The notes: generated by a model not told the origin, from the letters alone. Shown: positions 21,340 to 33,800, counted from the stretch's first letter. The stretch: 64,000 nucleotides of DNA from Trichopria drosophilae (GCA_030407085.1 CM059582.1:51101001-51165000); one strand, 5' to 3'. A program made the numbers and translations.

Positions 21340-21860
21340 GTAATAAACAGAATGCAATTGGCTACGCGAATGCCAGTTGCACGACGCGTACCTTGATAAT
21401 CGCTCCTCTTCTCAGGAGTTAGGTAACATTATTTAAATAAATAAACAAATCATAATAAGTGTAATGGTAGTAACGAGTGTAAGAATCGTGGCGTTGACTC
21501 GGAGTAAATAAACATCGGCGCACTTACGTAATGTCTCATAATTACTCCGTCGCTTTCGACTGACCGTGCAATACGGAGGCGGTGAATAATCCTTACGACA
21601 CGATGAGAGCAGTATGTCTGTCAATGGGCGCCATTGATCTTTGAACTGCGCTCGTGTTAAATCTCAGCACTTTTTTGAAAACTGTTTTCGTGAAAACAAA
21701 TTGAACTCGAGAGCTTGTTTGCCGATGGGAACAATAGGCGTTGAAAATAAAAAGCTTCGAGGTACATGCCTGAACGCTCGTGAAATTGTTAATCAATGTT
21801 GTATTTTCTGTCTTTTTTAAGTGCTTTGTTTTCGACATCATAGAATTCTGCCACGCGTAA
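21340..21860. promoter_or_regulatory. GC-richer island with TTACGTAA site
   Basis: This block contains the palindrome TTACGTAA (21524-21531), a C/EBP-PAR bZIP type site, and 'CAATGGGCGCCATTG' (an imperfect palindrome near 21620). Frames are open on the minus strand but unrecognised. A regulatory role is inferred from composition and motifs. Confidence 0.25.
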
Positions 21861-22232
21861 CCATCCAATATTCTGATTAGATAAATTAATGGTGCTTTTT
21901 TTTAACATAAAAAGTGAAGAATGTCGATTATTCATTACCGGCATTGACAAAAAATTTGTAAATATTTCCGAGAACGATTTTGACGAATACAATTAAAAGG
22001 TTTTGACACAGTGTTTTGTACAAATTTAAATGATGTATTTTATAGTTTATTATTGAACTTTTGTTAGTAACTGCTAGTAAATTTTTACAATTTAATTAAT
22101 AACGTCTTTTCCACCTTCCGTTTGAATTTTTATTAAAATTACTAAGAATTGAAAAAATTATTATTGATAATTAATAATATTAAAACATTACTTTGTAATT
22201 GACTTCCTACTAATATCAATGTATGATCTTTC

Positions 22233-22617
22233 GGGAGCACCTCGAAAACCTGACAAATCACAAAACGGACACCTCAAAATGAAGACATTAAAAAACTAGA
22301 CAATTCAAAATTCAGACACCTCCGATTGGTGCGCTCACTTCATCAAAAAATTATCTCGGGTCGCCGTCTTTGAGGTCATACTGGAAAATCATTTCAAGGT
22401 CAAAAATTATTGACCATGGGATTAATTTTGTAGGTCACCTGAAGGTCAAATCAGTTTGACTCCTGGATTATTGATTAAAAACATTTTTAGAATTGAATCA
22501 TGAATTACATTTTCCGAATATGTACATTTTGAAATGTCTGGTTTGTGAATATCAGCTTTTTTAAATGTCTGGTTTTTGAATGTCGGATTTTTGAAGTGTC
22601 TGTTTTGTGATTTGTAG
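22233..22617 (+). mobile_element. hAT-like MITE with GGGTG termini, copy B
   Basis: The left end is GGGAGCACCTCGAAAACC, followed by TGACAAATCACAAAAC. The right arm, reverse-complemented, has TACAAATCACAAAACAGAC, but its last 17 or so bases are lost, so no target duplication can be read. The core holds CTCCGATTGGTGCGCTCACT and AGGTCA at 22373, 22397, 22432 and 22443. The last two form a direct repeat spaced by CCTGA (5 bp). It is non-coding. Confidence 0.7.
22394..22448 (+). promoter_or_regulatory. FTZ-F1-like and DR5 half-sites inside MITE copy B
   Basis: TCAAGGTCA (22394-22402) matches the extended monomer site of FTZ-F1/SF-1 type receptors (YCAAGGYCR). AGGTCA at 22432-22437 and 22443-22448 forms a DR5. 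Motif match only; binding is inferred. Confidence 0.4.
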
Positions 22618-23720
22618 ACTCAGTATTGTGAAAAGCCAAAGTATTTACGTAACATCAGAGAGTGCAGATGATATTTCCATAGCTAAAATCGTAATAATTG
22701 TCTGCATATTACTAAAGATTCTTTGCAAAATAATGTTTCTTGGAAAAGGGAAACGTATTAGCATTCCACGGGAACGATATGAAGTTATCTGTGGCTTCTG
22801 GTATCGTACGAATACACGTGCACCACAGTAAACAGACTACCTTTACAAATCACTTCATGACATTCAGACAAAATCGTAAGTTCAAACGTACATTACGTCT
22901 TATATACTTAATGTTTATAGTATAATTGGTATTTTACGTTTCATGTCATATTTTAATTATACTCTAGTCCCATGTGCACAAAATGAAAGTGGGCAAAATA
23001 CATATTTGAAAACAACACGACCATTTATGCCTTGAAACATTTTGAAATCAATTTACAAATTAAAAATTAACACCCATAGCAGTGCTGTCATTTGCTACTT
23101 TGTTTTATCAAATTTCAATCTTTATACCGGCTATTAACTACTAATATGATCCTTAGGTGTAAAAGAAATGATGCAGTAGAGATTATATTTTTCAAACGAA
23201 AGTGTCAATATCCCCTCATTAGGTGTTGTAAAATGCCCTCTTGATATAAGGAACCTTAAGTGTTTTACCATAATTTACAAGGTCCTAGAAATATTTTACG
23301 ACTAAAATTTAAAACATTTACCATCTGTAACAAAATTTAGATAATTGAACATGTCAAACTAAGGCGTTAAGAAAGTATTAATACGAGCTACGCCAATACT
23401 AGTAAGATTACTAGTAGCAGAATGATTATTTTTAATTTTTTGTTCATCTTCTATCTTATACAAAAAATCAAGGAATGATAATTTTTGTTGAAATTGTCTT
23501 TTGCATAAAAATAATGCACTTTTATCGTCGTTTTTATTTCTGTTTAACATTGAAATTGTAGAATAAATGATAGAATTTTTTACATCAATGCAGGAAAAAT
23601 TTCTGTAGAAAAATTGCCAAAAAAATTCAAACAGAATTTTGTAAAATTTAAACAATTTTGAACAGTATAATTTTAAAAGTAATTTTTCAATGATGAAATT
23701 TAAAAAAAAAATAATAATAT
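22618..23720. other. AT-rich stretch, nothing recognised
   Basis: Nothing beyond short frames. The minus-strand frame 23359-23784 has an ATG, but its product is Phe/Ile/Lys-rich low-complexity sequence of the kind given by AT-rich DNA. Confidence 0.5.
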
Positions 23721-23722
23721 AA

Positions 23723-23775
23723 AGGTTACCGCAGTAACCTCTTGAAAATGAACACGAGTTTGTTCGAAACGTCGA
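23723..23775 (+). other. Hairpin plus hammerhead/Penelope-like motif, copy 2
   Basis: AGGTTAC-CGCA-GTAACCT (23723-23740) is a perfect hairpin. Immediately after comes CTTGAAAATGAACACGAG and then TTTGTTCGAAACGTCG. GAACA (23750-23754) pairs with TGTTC (23761-23765), and GAAAC (23766-23770) runs into GTCG. The layout matches the 1.9-kb motif and resembles the C-UGANGA / stem II / GAAA-C plan of hammerhead ribozymes in Penelope-like elements. The first core segment is degenerate. Confidence 0.3.
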
Positions 23776-23799
23776 GGAAAACATTCATCAAATCAATTT

Positions 23800-25231
23800 G
23801 TAGGACAAAGCCGACCTTTATAATTATATTTTTTATTATATATACTTCTACACAACAACACCATTATTTATAATGAGCCCTGGGCGTGAAAGGGTTTTAA
23901 ATTATAATATTTTATAATTAGATTATTTTTTAAAAATTGTTCTTTTTTAACTCATTTCTCATCTGATTTGGTCGAAAAATAACTTAACCTTAAATCCTAC
24001 TCCTATGGGACAATTTTCAAAATATTTGTTCTTTTTTTTTTTAATTTTTCAAATTTAGTCGGAATTTTGAAAACGGAGTTTTTATTTTACACTCTCGAGC
24101 TAATAAAAAAAAATTGCTAAATCTGAAGGTGAGAGGTTTATAAGTTGGTCAAATTCTCTTCAAGAAAATTCGGAGAACGAATTTCGTAGCTACTTTCTCT
24201 AAAAACATGTTTGGTTTTTTGTTTTTACATATGCTGAACCAAGCCAATTGAAACAATTAAAACAAAATAGACAATATTATTAACATTATTTTTAAACATT
24301 ATTAATAATGTTACTACATACGATTACCCACAATTGAACAAGTTTCAACGATACATAAAAAAGCCAGTAGATTACTAGGCGCCAACGAAATTTATATTGC
24401 ACTAATTCAACGACTCGGGAAAATTCGATGTCCACTGTGAACACACTTCTATATAGGTCCAGATACTTTTCTTTCGCTTGAAGAGGTTTTTTTCAGGGTC
24501 ATAAAATCGATATAAAATCTAACGGTCCTCTAGTTTTTCTCAATGTAAGACTTTTTTTCAATGTACACACTTATCCATCCGTTCAATGGACATTCATTGT
24601 ACGTCTATTTAAAAGAGTTTATTTATGGTCGTAAAGTGGATACAAGATGGACGTCTAATGAATTACAGTAAAGGACTGTCGACGGGAGCACATTTAGTTT
24701 TTTAGTTTTCGGAATTTGAAAATGGACTTAAAATCTACTTTCATTTGTTGGCCTTTCATGGTTGTTTAATAGAAGTAAAGTGGACGTCATTGTTCCAATT
24801 TGACGTACGTATCCAGATTTTTTGCGGAATGTAATTGACGTTGTAGTCGAGCTATATAAAAACTGTTACCTCGACTTCTCATGACGAAATTAATGTATGT
24901 TTGGAGATTTGGGGAATCGTATTTACTGAATTTCAGGTGATGTTTTTGTCAATATATGTTGCTTTATTGTTTGAAGAAATATGCTTTTTATTCAGATTAT
25001 ATATAATGTGATATTATAAAAAGTAATGAAGACACATTTGATTACTTTATTAAACGAGCTGTCGGTAGTATTTGTGAATTAATAAATGTTCATTTTTTAC
25101 ATATTGCACGCAATTTATAATTAACTGAAATTTTTGTTTTAAATTCTATCATTGAATCAACGTTGCTACGTCACGGCACTTTTTTTACAAAATTATTTTG
25201 TTTTTATAAATAAGTATAGACAAACGACATA
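23800..25231. other. AT-rich stretch with degenerate GGACGTC-like units
   Basis: Between about 24480 and 24850 variants of 'GGTCRTAAARTSGATA..' and 'TGGACGTC' recur (near 24500, 24590, 24625, 24645, 24720 and 24780). This suggests an old, decayed tandem or dispersed repeat. No gene is seen. Confidence 0.35.
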
Positions 25232-26560
25232 CTTTTACATATTTATATTCTTGTTTAATTGAAATTTTATATGGCGCCCGAGTTAAAGAATATAGATTAT
25301 AATATAGATCTACACTTTTTAAGATGGCAATTTCATTATAAATGTAAACATCGATGAAATTTCGTCTTTTATTTGTAAATGCAGAGGAATATAATCAGGA
25401 AATGATTGTTTGGATTAAAAAAAAATTAAAGAAAAACTGTCCGGAAAACACTTTTATACATTACATTAATACTTAGATTAAAAGACGAGTAGAAATCATT
25501 TGAAACAAAAATCTTACCTTAGAAATGTATAGTTTTTACGAAATAAAGCGTTATAAAGTATGAAACCCCATTTAAAAAAGTGATCTCAAAAATAGCGAGA
25601 AAGGTTCTGAATATTTCCTGATTTTTGTTGTTGTAATTTGTACTTTATAAATAAAAACTTTCAATGAAGCTTGCAATTATTTTTTTAACGTTTACAGTCT
25701 TTATTTGATACCGAGGTGAAAAGATCATTACTGATGAAACATGTTTCATATACCAATGAGGTTATTCAAAAAGTAGTTCCAAAAACGGCGAAAAATTAAA
25801 TAGGTTATTTAATTTGGAGCATTCGGGTCGTTAATTAGGGCATTCCAGGTAAAATCATTGAGGTGTCAAGATCCAGAACTTCTAAAACTTAATTTCTAAA
25901 TTTAAACGTTCCAAAACCTCTCATTTTTTCGCTGAAAATACGTAAAGATAAGACTACTTAGAAAATTTTAGTTCAAAAGTCAGTTTAGTTTAAATTTTTT
26001 ACAGGCATGAAGAAAATATACAAATTATGATTATTAGTAAAAACTTTTCATGATTATTTTGTTGTAAATGAATTTTCGCCAGGTGTGCCAAATTCTCCCT
26101 TGACTAAAATTGTTTGCGAAAAAGTTTTCTTTAATTTTGAGAAGGAAAAAGTCTCTAAAATTTCTAACAATTTCTATATTTAAAATTGGTTTTGGAAAAT
26201 GGTAATTTTTGTTAGTAATGATGGCAAAACTAAATCTACATGATATTCATGCAGGACGACAAAATGTCCAATTTCTGAAGGAATGAACGAAGAAAAATTT
26301 TATTTACCCAGTCAACTGTACTGAATACACCCACTTCATAAAGTCTTACTTTTTTGGCCATATAGATATACAAATATATAAATTTGCTTAAAACTTGTTA
26401 TTCTGCAGATTTTTAAGGTAGAAGAAAAGGATTATGAAATTTTCAAAATTGGTGATGTCGAATTCTGTATCGGAACTTAATATTTAATAAGTACAGAAAG
26501 TGCTTAGTAGTATTTTACAGATGCGGTTACAAAACATCATATAAAGGAAGTGAAGTCTTA
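25232..26560 (+). repeat. Ancient direct duplication, copy 1
   Basis: It shares ordered blocks with 26977-27600: TTGAAATTTTATATGGC / TTGAAATTTTAAATGGC, then GCAGAGGAATATAATC / ACAGAGGAATAGAATT. Next come GGAAAACACTTTTATA / GGAAAACGTTTTTATA and, at the right end, AAAGGAAGTGAAGTC / AACGGAAGTGAAGCC. Copy 1 carries roughly 700-800 extra bases (about 25690-26460) absent from copy 2. It is non-coding in all frames. Confidence 0.55.
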
Positions 26561-26976
26561 TAAATATAGGTTTTCATTAGATTAGGGTATTTTTGTGAAT
26601 ACTACTTATACCCGTCGCCGTGGCGTGTTATGAATACTACAAGATTTACGGCTGAAGCCATATTTTTAGGGCCATTTTTTTAGTTTTATATAAATTTGTT
26701 ATACCTTTTTTACTTTTAAAGTCATTTTTTACATTCAAATTAATATAATTAACCTAAAAAATGGGACTCTCTTTTTTTTTTTAAGTTGAACAATATCGCA
26801 AAACTGTTAAACTTAATATAAATTAATAGAAAAAACTGAAATAATAAAAAAAAACAATACCTATACAAGTAATACAGTTTATTTATAAACACTTTTAAGC
26901 TAAGATTTTTTAAATACAATAAATAATTTTTAATCTAACAGAAGCATATTTACGGTAGTTTTCTTTAAAAAATATG

Positions 26977-27600
26977 CTTTTACATATTTTGATTTTTGTC
27001 AATTTGAAATTTTAAATGGCCCCCAAGTGTAAATAATTTTTCTTTCTAAGTTCTGCTGTAAATGACCTCTGCCTAAAATATAACAATTCATCAAATCAAA
27101 TAAAAAATAATATTATTGTAAAATACAGAGGAATAGAATTAGAAATTATTATTTTGAATATATAAAGGCACATTTTTTAAGTATAAATACCAGGAAAACG
27201 TTTTTATATATTAGAAAATACTTAGAAACTGGTATCATATAGGTACACTGGTATCAAAATTTGCATTTATAACGTAAATCTTATTTAAAAAGTTTGTATT
27301 TTTTTTCAAGTTCAGTTTTAAAAAAGGAGCATTACAATAAATTTTTCGAAAATATAATATTCTAAAAAATAGTCGAATATAAATGTCTCCATTTTTCATT
27401 TTCAATGTGTGCTTTATAAATAAAACGATATTGAAAAATGTTTTTCTGTTAACCATCAACATACATATTAACATCATATCAACATCAAAAACAGTGGTTT
27501 AGAATAGTTTTAGAATAGCATCTTTACTAAATTAAAATACTTAATAACATTTTACAAATCAGGGTTAAGAAACATCCATTATATAACGGAAGTGAAGCCG
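26977..27600 (+). repeat. Ancient direct duplication, copy 2
   Basis: The shorter partner of 25232-26560, in the same orientation with the same block order. It shows either a tandem segmental duplication or two insertions of one unclassified element. No terminal repeats or target duplications were identified. Confidence 0.55.
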
Positions 27601-29039
27601 TTTTTTTATTTTTTTGTTTGCTTTTTTTTAGTTTTGTGCAATTTTGTTTTTTTAGATCAAATTTCCAACTATTGTAAAAAATCAGACAAAATTAAACTAT
27701 TCAAATCAGTACTCTTTAATGTCTTATTAGATTAAATTTTATACTATTGGAAACACAAATTACAGCACATTCACAAATTTTTGTTCATTTTTAAACAATT
27801 TTTAAAACATCGTACAGCTGGAGCAGAAAATTGTGATGACTTTTCGCAAAAACGATCTGGTTTTTGTAGATTTTGTTGGAAATATCCAAACATTTTTTTA
27901 AACTTTCAGAGATAAAAGTCGGATGAGAAAAGCTGAAATAACAAAAATTTTGAGAATACAACTATGAGAAAATAATGTATGTATGTCTTTATTATACATG
28001 ACTAAAACGTCAATCTACAATATTTGATACAATAAAAAATACAGAAGAACAAAGATTATACTAACTAACTAACTAACTAACAGAAGAACAAAGATTAAAT
28101 ACAAGGTAAATGCATTAATTACAAAATAATGTCAAATATCAATTGAAAGCTTTGTTAGGGTGCTTGACCTATTCAGTCCGGAACGGATATTTTTGTCACT
28201 ATAATTTTCAACGGTTGTATTTTGTATGAAAAAATGTTCTAGGCAACTTCTAAGTAGACATAGCTGACGGAGAATTAACACACAATTAAGAATTTTTATG
28301 AATTTTTCTGAATTATGAAAAGAGCAACTGTGAAAAACTATATCTAATTATTATGTATTTTTTTTTAATTAAAATCATTTTATTTTGTAGGCATGAACGT
28401 TCCGCAAACATATTCTTTGATCATTTTTTTTCTCTTTTTTAAGAAATTTTCTTTCTGCACCATTTTTTCCCGAAAGTCTATCATTTTTAAATAAATATTT
28501 CTGAACTGTTGACTGATTTTTTCGTATTTGAGATGACATTTTGGATGATTACACTGTATTTTTCAGAATATTGACATTCACATATTAAATTCTAGAGGAC
28601 CCGTTTTTTTCTTGATTAGATCATAAAAATTTGTTTTTTTAGAAAAATTTAGTAAAACTTTTTACGACAGATATGCCTGCTATAAATGTATTACAATCTT
28701 CTTTCACACAAAATACAATCGTTTTAAACTGTTTAAAAAAAATTATCCTGTCACCACTTATTGGGTTACAAAATATCGTTGATTTTTTCAATGTCGTCAA
28801 AGCATTCGGAGACACATTTTTTGACCAGCTTGTAAATTTTGTCCGATAACGTATATTTCACCAAAAACTGCTGGATCTAATCCCGCTGAAGTTATTCCTT
28901 CGTTTAATGTAAAACTACTTAAATTGCACTATAGAATATCGACTCGATTAACTCAGTCACTATAACTCAACGATTTTTTCACTCCTCTAGGGTTGATAAT
29001 GGAATATTTGGAGATAACAGAACTGAGGTTGTCAAAAAT
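27601..29039. other. AT-rich stretch with short repeats
   Basis: AACTAACTAACTAACTAAC near 28063-28081 is a tetranucleotide microsatellite. It is bracketed by two copies of ACAGAAGAACAAAGATTA (near 28040 and 28080). Nothing else was recognised up to the promoter region. Confidence 0.5.
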
Positions 29040-29281
29040 TGCTTAGGGGTGGAAGGGTGAAATTTGAAGTGGAGAGTCCTGACTTCTGTGAGGAGACGGC
29101 TGGAGTCTTGGCGATCGACTTGGGACGTTTGTCCACGCGTGTGCATCGGATCCGTGCGTGGCGTCGAAGTACGTGTGGAGGGATCGGAGGCTTTTGCGTG
29201 GAGGGGCGTCCTCGTGCACGATACACACGTAGCGGAGGGAAGGGGTGCTCCAGGAGGGTGGGGATATTCTCTAGCGACCAG
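29040..29281 (+). other. Candidate upstream exon with strong splice donor
   Basis: GC-rich sequence ends at GCGACCAG|GTAAGC (donor GT at 29282), a near-consensus donor. Frames are open in several phases on both strands, so no coding phase can be chosen. It may be an alternative first or untranslated exon of the gene starting at 29617. The exon start is not defined. Confidence 0.3.
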
Positions 29282-29595
29282 GTAAGCAAGAAGCGAACAC
29301 TAGTGGGGCCGACTCTCGCGCGCCTTCGAAACCTCGAGGCTTTGTCGGGGAGAGCTTCTCTTTTAACCGCGACAAGTTCCTAAAGTGCTCCAAGTGTCGA
29401 CTCCAATCACCCTCTGGATAATCTCAAAAAGTCCCGGAACTATCGGATACCGATTCTCCAAACAGTTTGCAGGAGGTTTTCGCGAATGTGCATCGCCAGA
29501 ATCGGAGTAGCGGTTTTTGGAGATAGCTATTTCGTATTTGGCGCCGTGGTGCATCTTTCGAGGCAACCCCTACTACACCAGAGTCGCCCGAATCC

Positions 29596-29648
29596 TGACG
29601 TAAGTCGTGTTAAATCAGTGCGCGTTCGACCGCGATCACGAAAGGATC
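29596..29648 (+). promoter_or_regulatory. Core promoter: CRE-like site, initiator and DPE
   Basis: TGACGTAA (29596-29603) is a CRE/bZIP-type site. TCAGTG (29615-29620) is an arthropod initiator with A+1 at 29617. GGATC at 29644-29648 fits the DPE consensus RGWYV and begins exactly at +28, the required spacing. No TATA box is seen, as is usual for DPE promoters. This is the best single transcription-start candidate in the window. Confidence 0.45.
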
Positions 29649-30480
29649 ACGTTAAGTGATGAGGACCGATCCTGCCGTAGATTCACCCCTTGTGCGCCAA
29701 GGATTTCTACTTCGACGTCCGCCGGAAGTCACGGCTCGCGAGTGCAACAGATAAGAGTGAATTGCCCATTAGTGCGAAAAGTTTTCAAATAAGGCACGTC
29801 CTTTCGCGAAAAATTTTTAGTGTTAAACTGTGCCAGTGATCGTTTACTGTACTTCACGATTTTCAGTGAAAAAAGGAGTAGAATTCGGCGAAAGTGAAGT
29901 TATCAGGTGTTGCTCGCGGATTCGAAACATTCGGCGCCTCGCGCGCTTATCAGCTGGAAACTCGCGGATTCTAGGCGCAAGCGCCAGATAGAGTACTCCG
30001 TGACTCGACGAAAGACAAATTTCGAGTCGACGAGTGCCGGAAAATCTGGATTTAAAATTCCTAGGAGGAAGAAGGGGAACTCCTGTATCGGGAAACTCCG
30101 CGACGTTCGAGGCTAGAAGAAGACGACTACGAAGTAGATGTGAGGATTTTCAAAGCAGCTCCGAAGGCCAGCCCGACGCAATGCGTCGACGCTGCTGACG
30201 CAACGCGCCTGGATGCGTCTCACTTTAAGCACGTGAGTGTTAAACATAAAAAATCTGAGATAAACAACGCGCAAAATCCCGTACCATATGTAAGTACCGC
30301 CAGCGAGAAAACGGGCACCGCTTCCGAGGTTTTTGAAAATCGCGGGGGAAAAGGGCACTTTGGAGATGTTCGCCGATGGAGGCAAGTACCTTGGTCCCGG
30401 AAGCGAAGGTGACATTAACGAGTCCTTGGACATCCGCGATTTCTCCTCGTCGATTGGAAGTCACGATGTGCGTGTGGTGT
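29617..30480 (+). other. Candidate first exon / 5' untranslated region
   Basis: This is a GC-rich block downstream of the initiator. Typical insect 5' UTR wording such as TTTTCAGTGAAAAAAGG appears near 29862. Possible donors are CAC|GTGAGT at about 30232, ATAT|GTAAGT near 30290 and GAT|GTGCGT near 30468. The last would include the ATG at 30366. No exon boundary can be proved from sequence alone. Confidence 0.35.
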
Positions 30481-30626
30481 GTGCTGCAGTTTTCTCCTTT
30501 GCGGTCGGATCCCTTCTAGTTTTTTTGTGTTTCGACGGTGTCGGTTTCTTGCACGGGGTCCAGTCGCAGGTTCTTTTCGGATGTTTTTTTGCATCGCCGC
30601 TTTCCCGGTGCCCGACGGTGCATTGA
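30366..30626 (+). CDS. Possible N-terminal coding exon of an unrecognised protein
   Basis: ATG at 30366 opens a frame reading MFADGGKYLGPGSEGDINES and then LDIRDFSSSIGSHD. This is acidic, with balanced codon use and GC-rich third positions. After this the frame turns into a hydrophobic Val/Phe/Leu run that probably reads through an intron; a donor near 30468 (GAT|GTGCGT) would end the exon there. I do not recognise the protein. The open frame upstream of the ATG lacks an earlier ATG start. The other frames in this block are shadows. Confidence 0.25.
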   Translation: MFADGGKYLGPGSEGDINESLDIRDFSSSIGSHDVRVVCAAVFSFAVGSLLVFLCFDGVGFLHGVQSQVLFGCFFASPLSRCPTVH

Positions 30627-30850
30627 GAGTGTGCCGCGCACGCGACCAAGTTGCTGGTGCACAGATGGATGATCGTCCACTACTGGCTCCGATCTCGCAG
30701 TTCTCGATCACGAAATACTGGGATGACGGCCGATCTGGATCACGTACGTCCTGCACGATCTCAACGTCCCACGTCGTCTAACGCGGAACCAAATGTAAGC
30801 GACGTTGCTTATGGTGTCACGTATCGAATCGCCAATTAATCCTTCGAAAT
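30627..30850. other. GC-rich tail of the promoter region
   Basis: It includes GGTGCACAG|ATGGATGATCG (an acceptor-like AG followed by ATG) and GGATCAC|GTACGT (donor-like) around 30660-30745, so a short internal exon is conceivable. No product is recognised. Confidence 0.2.
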
Positions 30851-33800
30851 TGCCCATAGGATATAAGATTGTTCAGGTGCTCTTGTGCGGAACGTGTTTA
30901 ATTCACCCAACTACTCCAATTATTTTCTTTAAATAAGACCCACGGACCATGTTTTCATCATGGTGTACAATCGGTAATGTGAAAAGTGATTTGAATAACG
31001 ACAGTTCTATTGGATTACTCTTTTTATAGTCCGACGGCACACTAGAAGAATTTGTTCTTTCAAATGGCTACCTACTATAAGAATTCTTAAGCTGGACATT
31101 TTCTATTTTGCACTGAAAAATCGGCTGGGTCAATCTGAAAAAATCAAAGTTCTGAAAATCAAAACCCCGAAAGTCCAAGCAATTTTAATTGGCTTTCTTT
31201 TTGCCAAATTTTCAAAGACAAAGTGAAGAAAATCATGCTGGTGCCATGCTATTTCGAAATTTTGGCCTTTCGGTGTGTTGATTGAACTTTGTTCCCCGGC
31301 CGAAAAATCGGTTATAGTTTATTGAGGAAATTTACAATAAATCATGTCGCTTTTAATAATCCTTACCATTGATTTTCGAAAAAGTCCAAAGACACTGTTA
31401 GATACAGCAGGATTGTCTGTGAAATTGATAAATAATTCTAAAAGCCACAGATAACTATTGTTTCTGTATTTCATAAAATCAGATTTCTGACATATTAACA
31501 GATTAACTTCCCCTGTATAACTTCTGCTGAGGAGAATACATTAAAAGAATTTTGAAAGTCGAACAGAAAGATTTGCTAAGAAATCACTAGAAGTAATCAA
31601 TTTAGTTTCCGATCATATCCCAAGTTAAACGGAAAAAAAATTCTCTCATAAAAATGACCAAACTTTTCTGGAGTCATATCAGGAAAAATTCACGAAAAAT
31701 AACAGAAGTTCTCTTGAAATATGTATTCCACATTTCAGTAATACTTCAAGAAACATAAAAGTTCTGATTGGTAATTTCGACTCCAAAAAAATTTCGGAGT
31801 TTATTTTTGTCGGAAATTTTTTTGCCAATTTCATCACATGAAATTCGGACACCCATAATAAATCACTGGACTTAATAATCTTTCCGATTATAAAACTTAG
31901 CGCGTATTGTTTTGATTAAAAGCTTGTTAAAATGTTCACGATGTCTGAAGAATCGAAGAAATTAAATTTGATTGCATATTACCAAGCTATAAATTTAAAT
32001 GTAACTACTTAAAACTAGACGACTATAAATCAATTACGAACTATTCTTCCAATTATTTTTAACCTTGGCACAAATATTGATAGGTCGAATTCTTTCTTCT
32101 TTTGAGCAAGGCGCCATGAGCCTGGGAAAAGTTTGACTTGGCGTGACAATGCAAAATCACGTACATGGGAAATACGGGATCCTAGCTCGACCTTACTAGC
32201 AAAATTTGTCGAAAACTGTTCCGGAAAACTTGTCGTGTCTTAATTTGAATAGAGAAAATTAAATAACTTAATTTAGTTACAATTTTCGTGGAAACTTAAT
32301 TATTCCTAAAAACCAATTTATTAAAATTTATTAATTTGGGTAAAAGTTTGTAATAAGAATATTTTATTAGGACTTTTTATATTCTAGTGTATTATGTACA
32401 ATGTAATGCTTCACAACATCTTTTTATGATTTATTTTGCAATACATGATTAGAAATCATTATGTACAATCTCGTTTATTATCCGATGAATTTATCAAATC
32501 TTTGTTTCCTGGTAATCGTGTCGGTAGCATATTATCTTAAGTGTTTACAATTATGTTAATTTTTTAAATTTCCAATGCGGAAAAAATTAGTATTTTGCTC
32601 TTCTGCTCTTATTTTCTTAAACAATCTGTCTCTTTCTATCCTATTAATCTGTTAATCTAGACTGATTATTGTTTTTTGTTCTGAAATCACTACTTGACCT
32701 GAATGCAAAACGATGTTTATAATATTTTACAAATATTTTAACTGATTATTAAACATTTATCTAGAAATTGTATAATTCAATTTTATATTTTTCATAAAAA
32801 ATACACAAATGTAATTTAAATTTTTTTTCTTTACTAATAATGACACTAATAAACACTAATGTTTTTTTAAACCAATCTGAAAAAATGTGTATTGTTTCTT
32901 TCTGTATGTTTTTGATACGTAGTACGCAGCGTAATGGATGTAACGTTTTTAATTAAAAGCGCCTGAGGACATATCCTTAAATAGAAACTGGCGCTTAATC
33001 GTTACGGTATTTTTAATTTTCAAATCAGTATCAATATTTATGTGTGAAAATAAAGATTCTGAGGTATTATTGCCATTAGCCATTTTATTTGTTATTAATT
33101 TGGTAAAAAAAGACAATTTAACATAAAATAATTATTTGCTTGATACATTTTTTTATTAAATAATGATTTTAAATTGTTGAAAATAAATAAATTTGTTTGT
33201 AAAATGTTATTAAATCAGTAATTACATATCATGGTCAATTAGAGGATTAGTTAAACTAAATCAGATTAAAAAGGAAGATGCGTACTCATAGACAGATATT
33301 TTCCTTTTTCTCAAACGAATTAATTAATACGTTCCTCTAAAATTTCTCTGACTACTATTTGTCAGCTTACTTCACTAATTCGAATTCTAAAAGGTGAATC
33401 GCCACTTAATCTTAGTAGAGAGTGTGTAGTTTGTTTCATTTCAAAAGTAACGGTGCGTCAAGAAGTATGTTGGAGAAATTTCATTGCATAATTCAAAAAC
33501 TTTGGAAAATGTTCTAAGAATACTGTTGAAATAAGAAAATAACGAATTAGTTAATCGTATAATAGCTTCATTACTGAAAAATAGTGGGATCGTTAATAAA
33601 ATACGAAAATATTTTATTTCTAATGTACAAACGAAAAAAACATTGAAGTATTCATGAAACTGTAGTGTTTAATTGTGACGGTTGAGGTAAATTTTTCAAA
33701 AGGGGGCCTTTAGCAACAACATTAATTAAATTTTAAAACGCAATAATAAATTGAATCATATGTAAAAGTAGCATTTTCAACATATTACACATAAATACAA

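Noticed and set aside
23359..23784. 141-codon minus-strand frame with a true ATG
   Set aside because: The product is Phe/Ile/Lys/Asn-rich low-complexity sequence as expected from AT-rich DNA. It also runs across the hairpin and hammerhead-like motif.
30415..30756. 113-codon minus-strand frame in the promoter block
   Set aside because: It is one of several overlapping frames on both strands in the same GC-rich DNA. The plus-strand ATG 30366 frame and the splice donors fit better.
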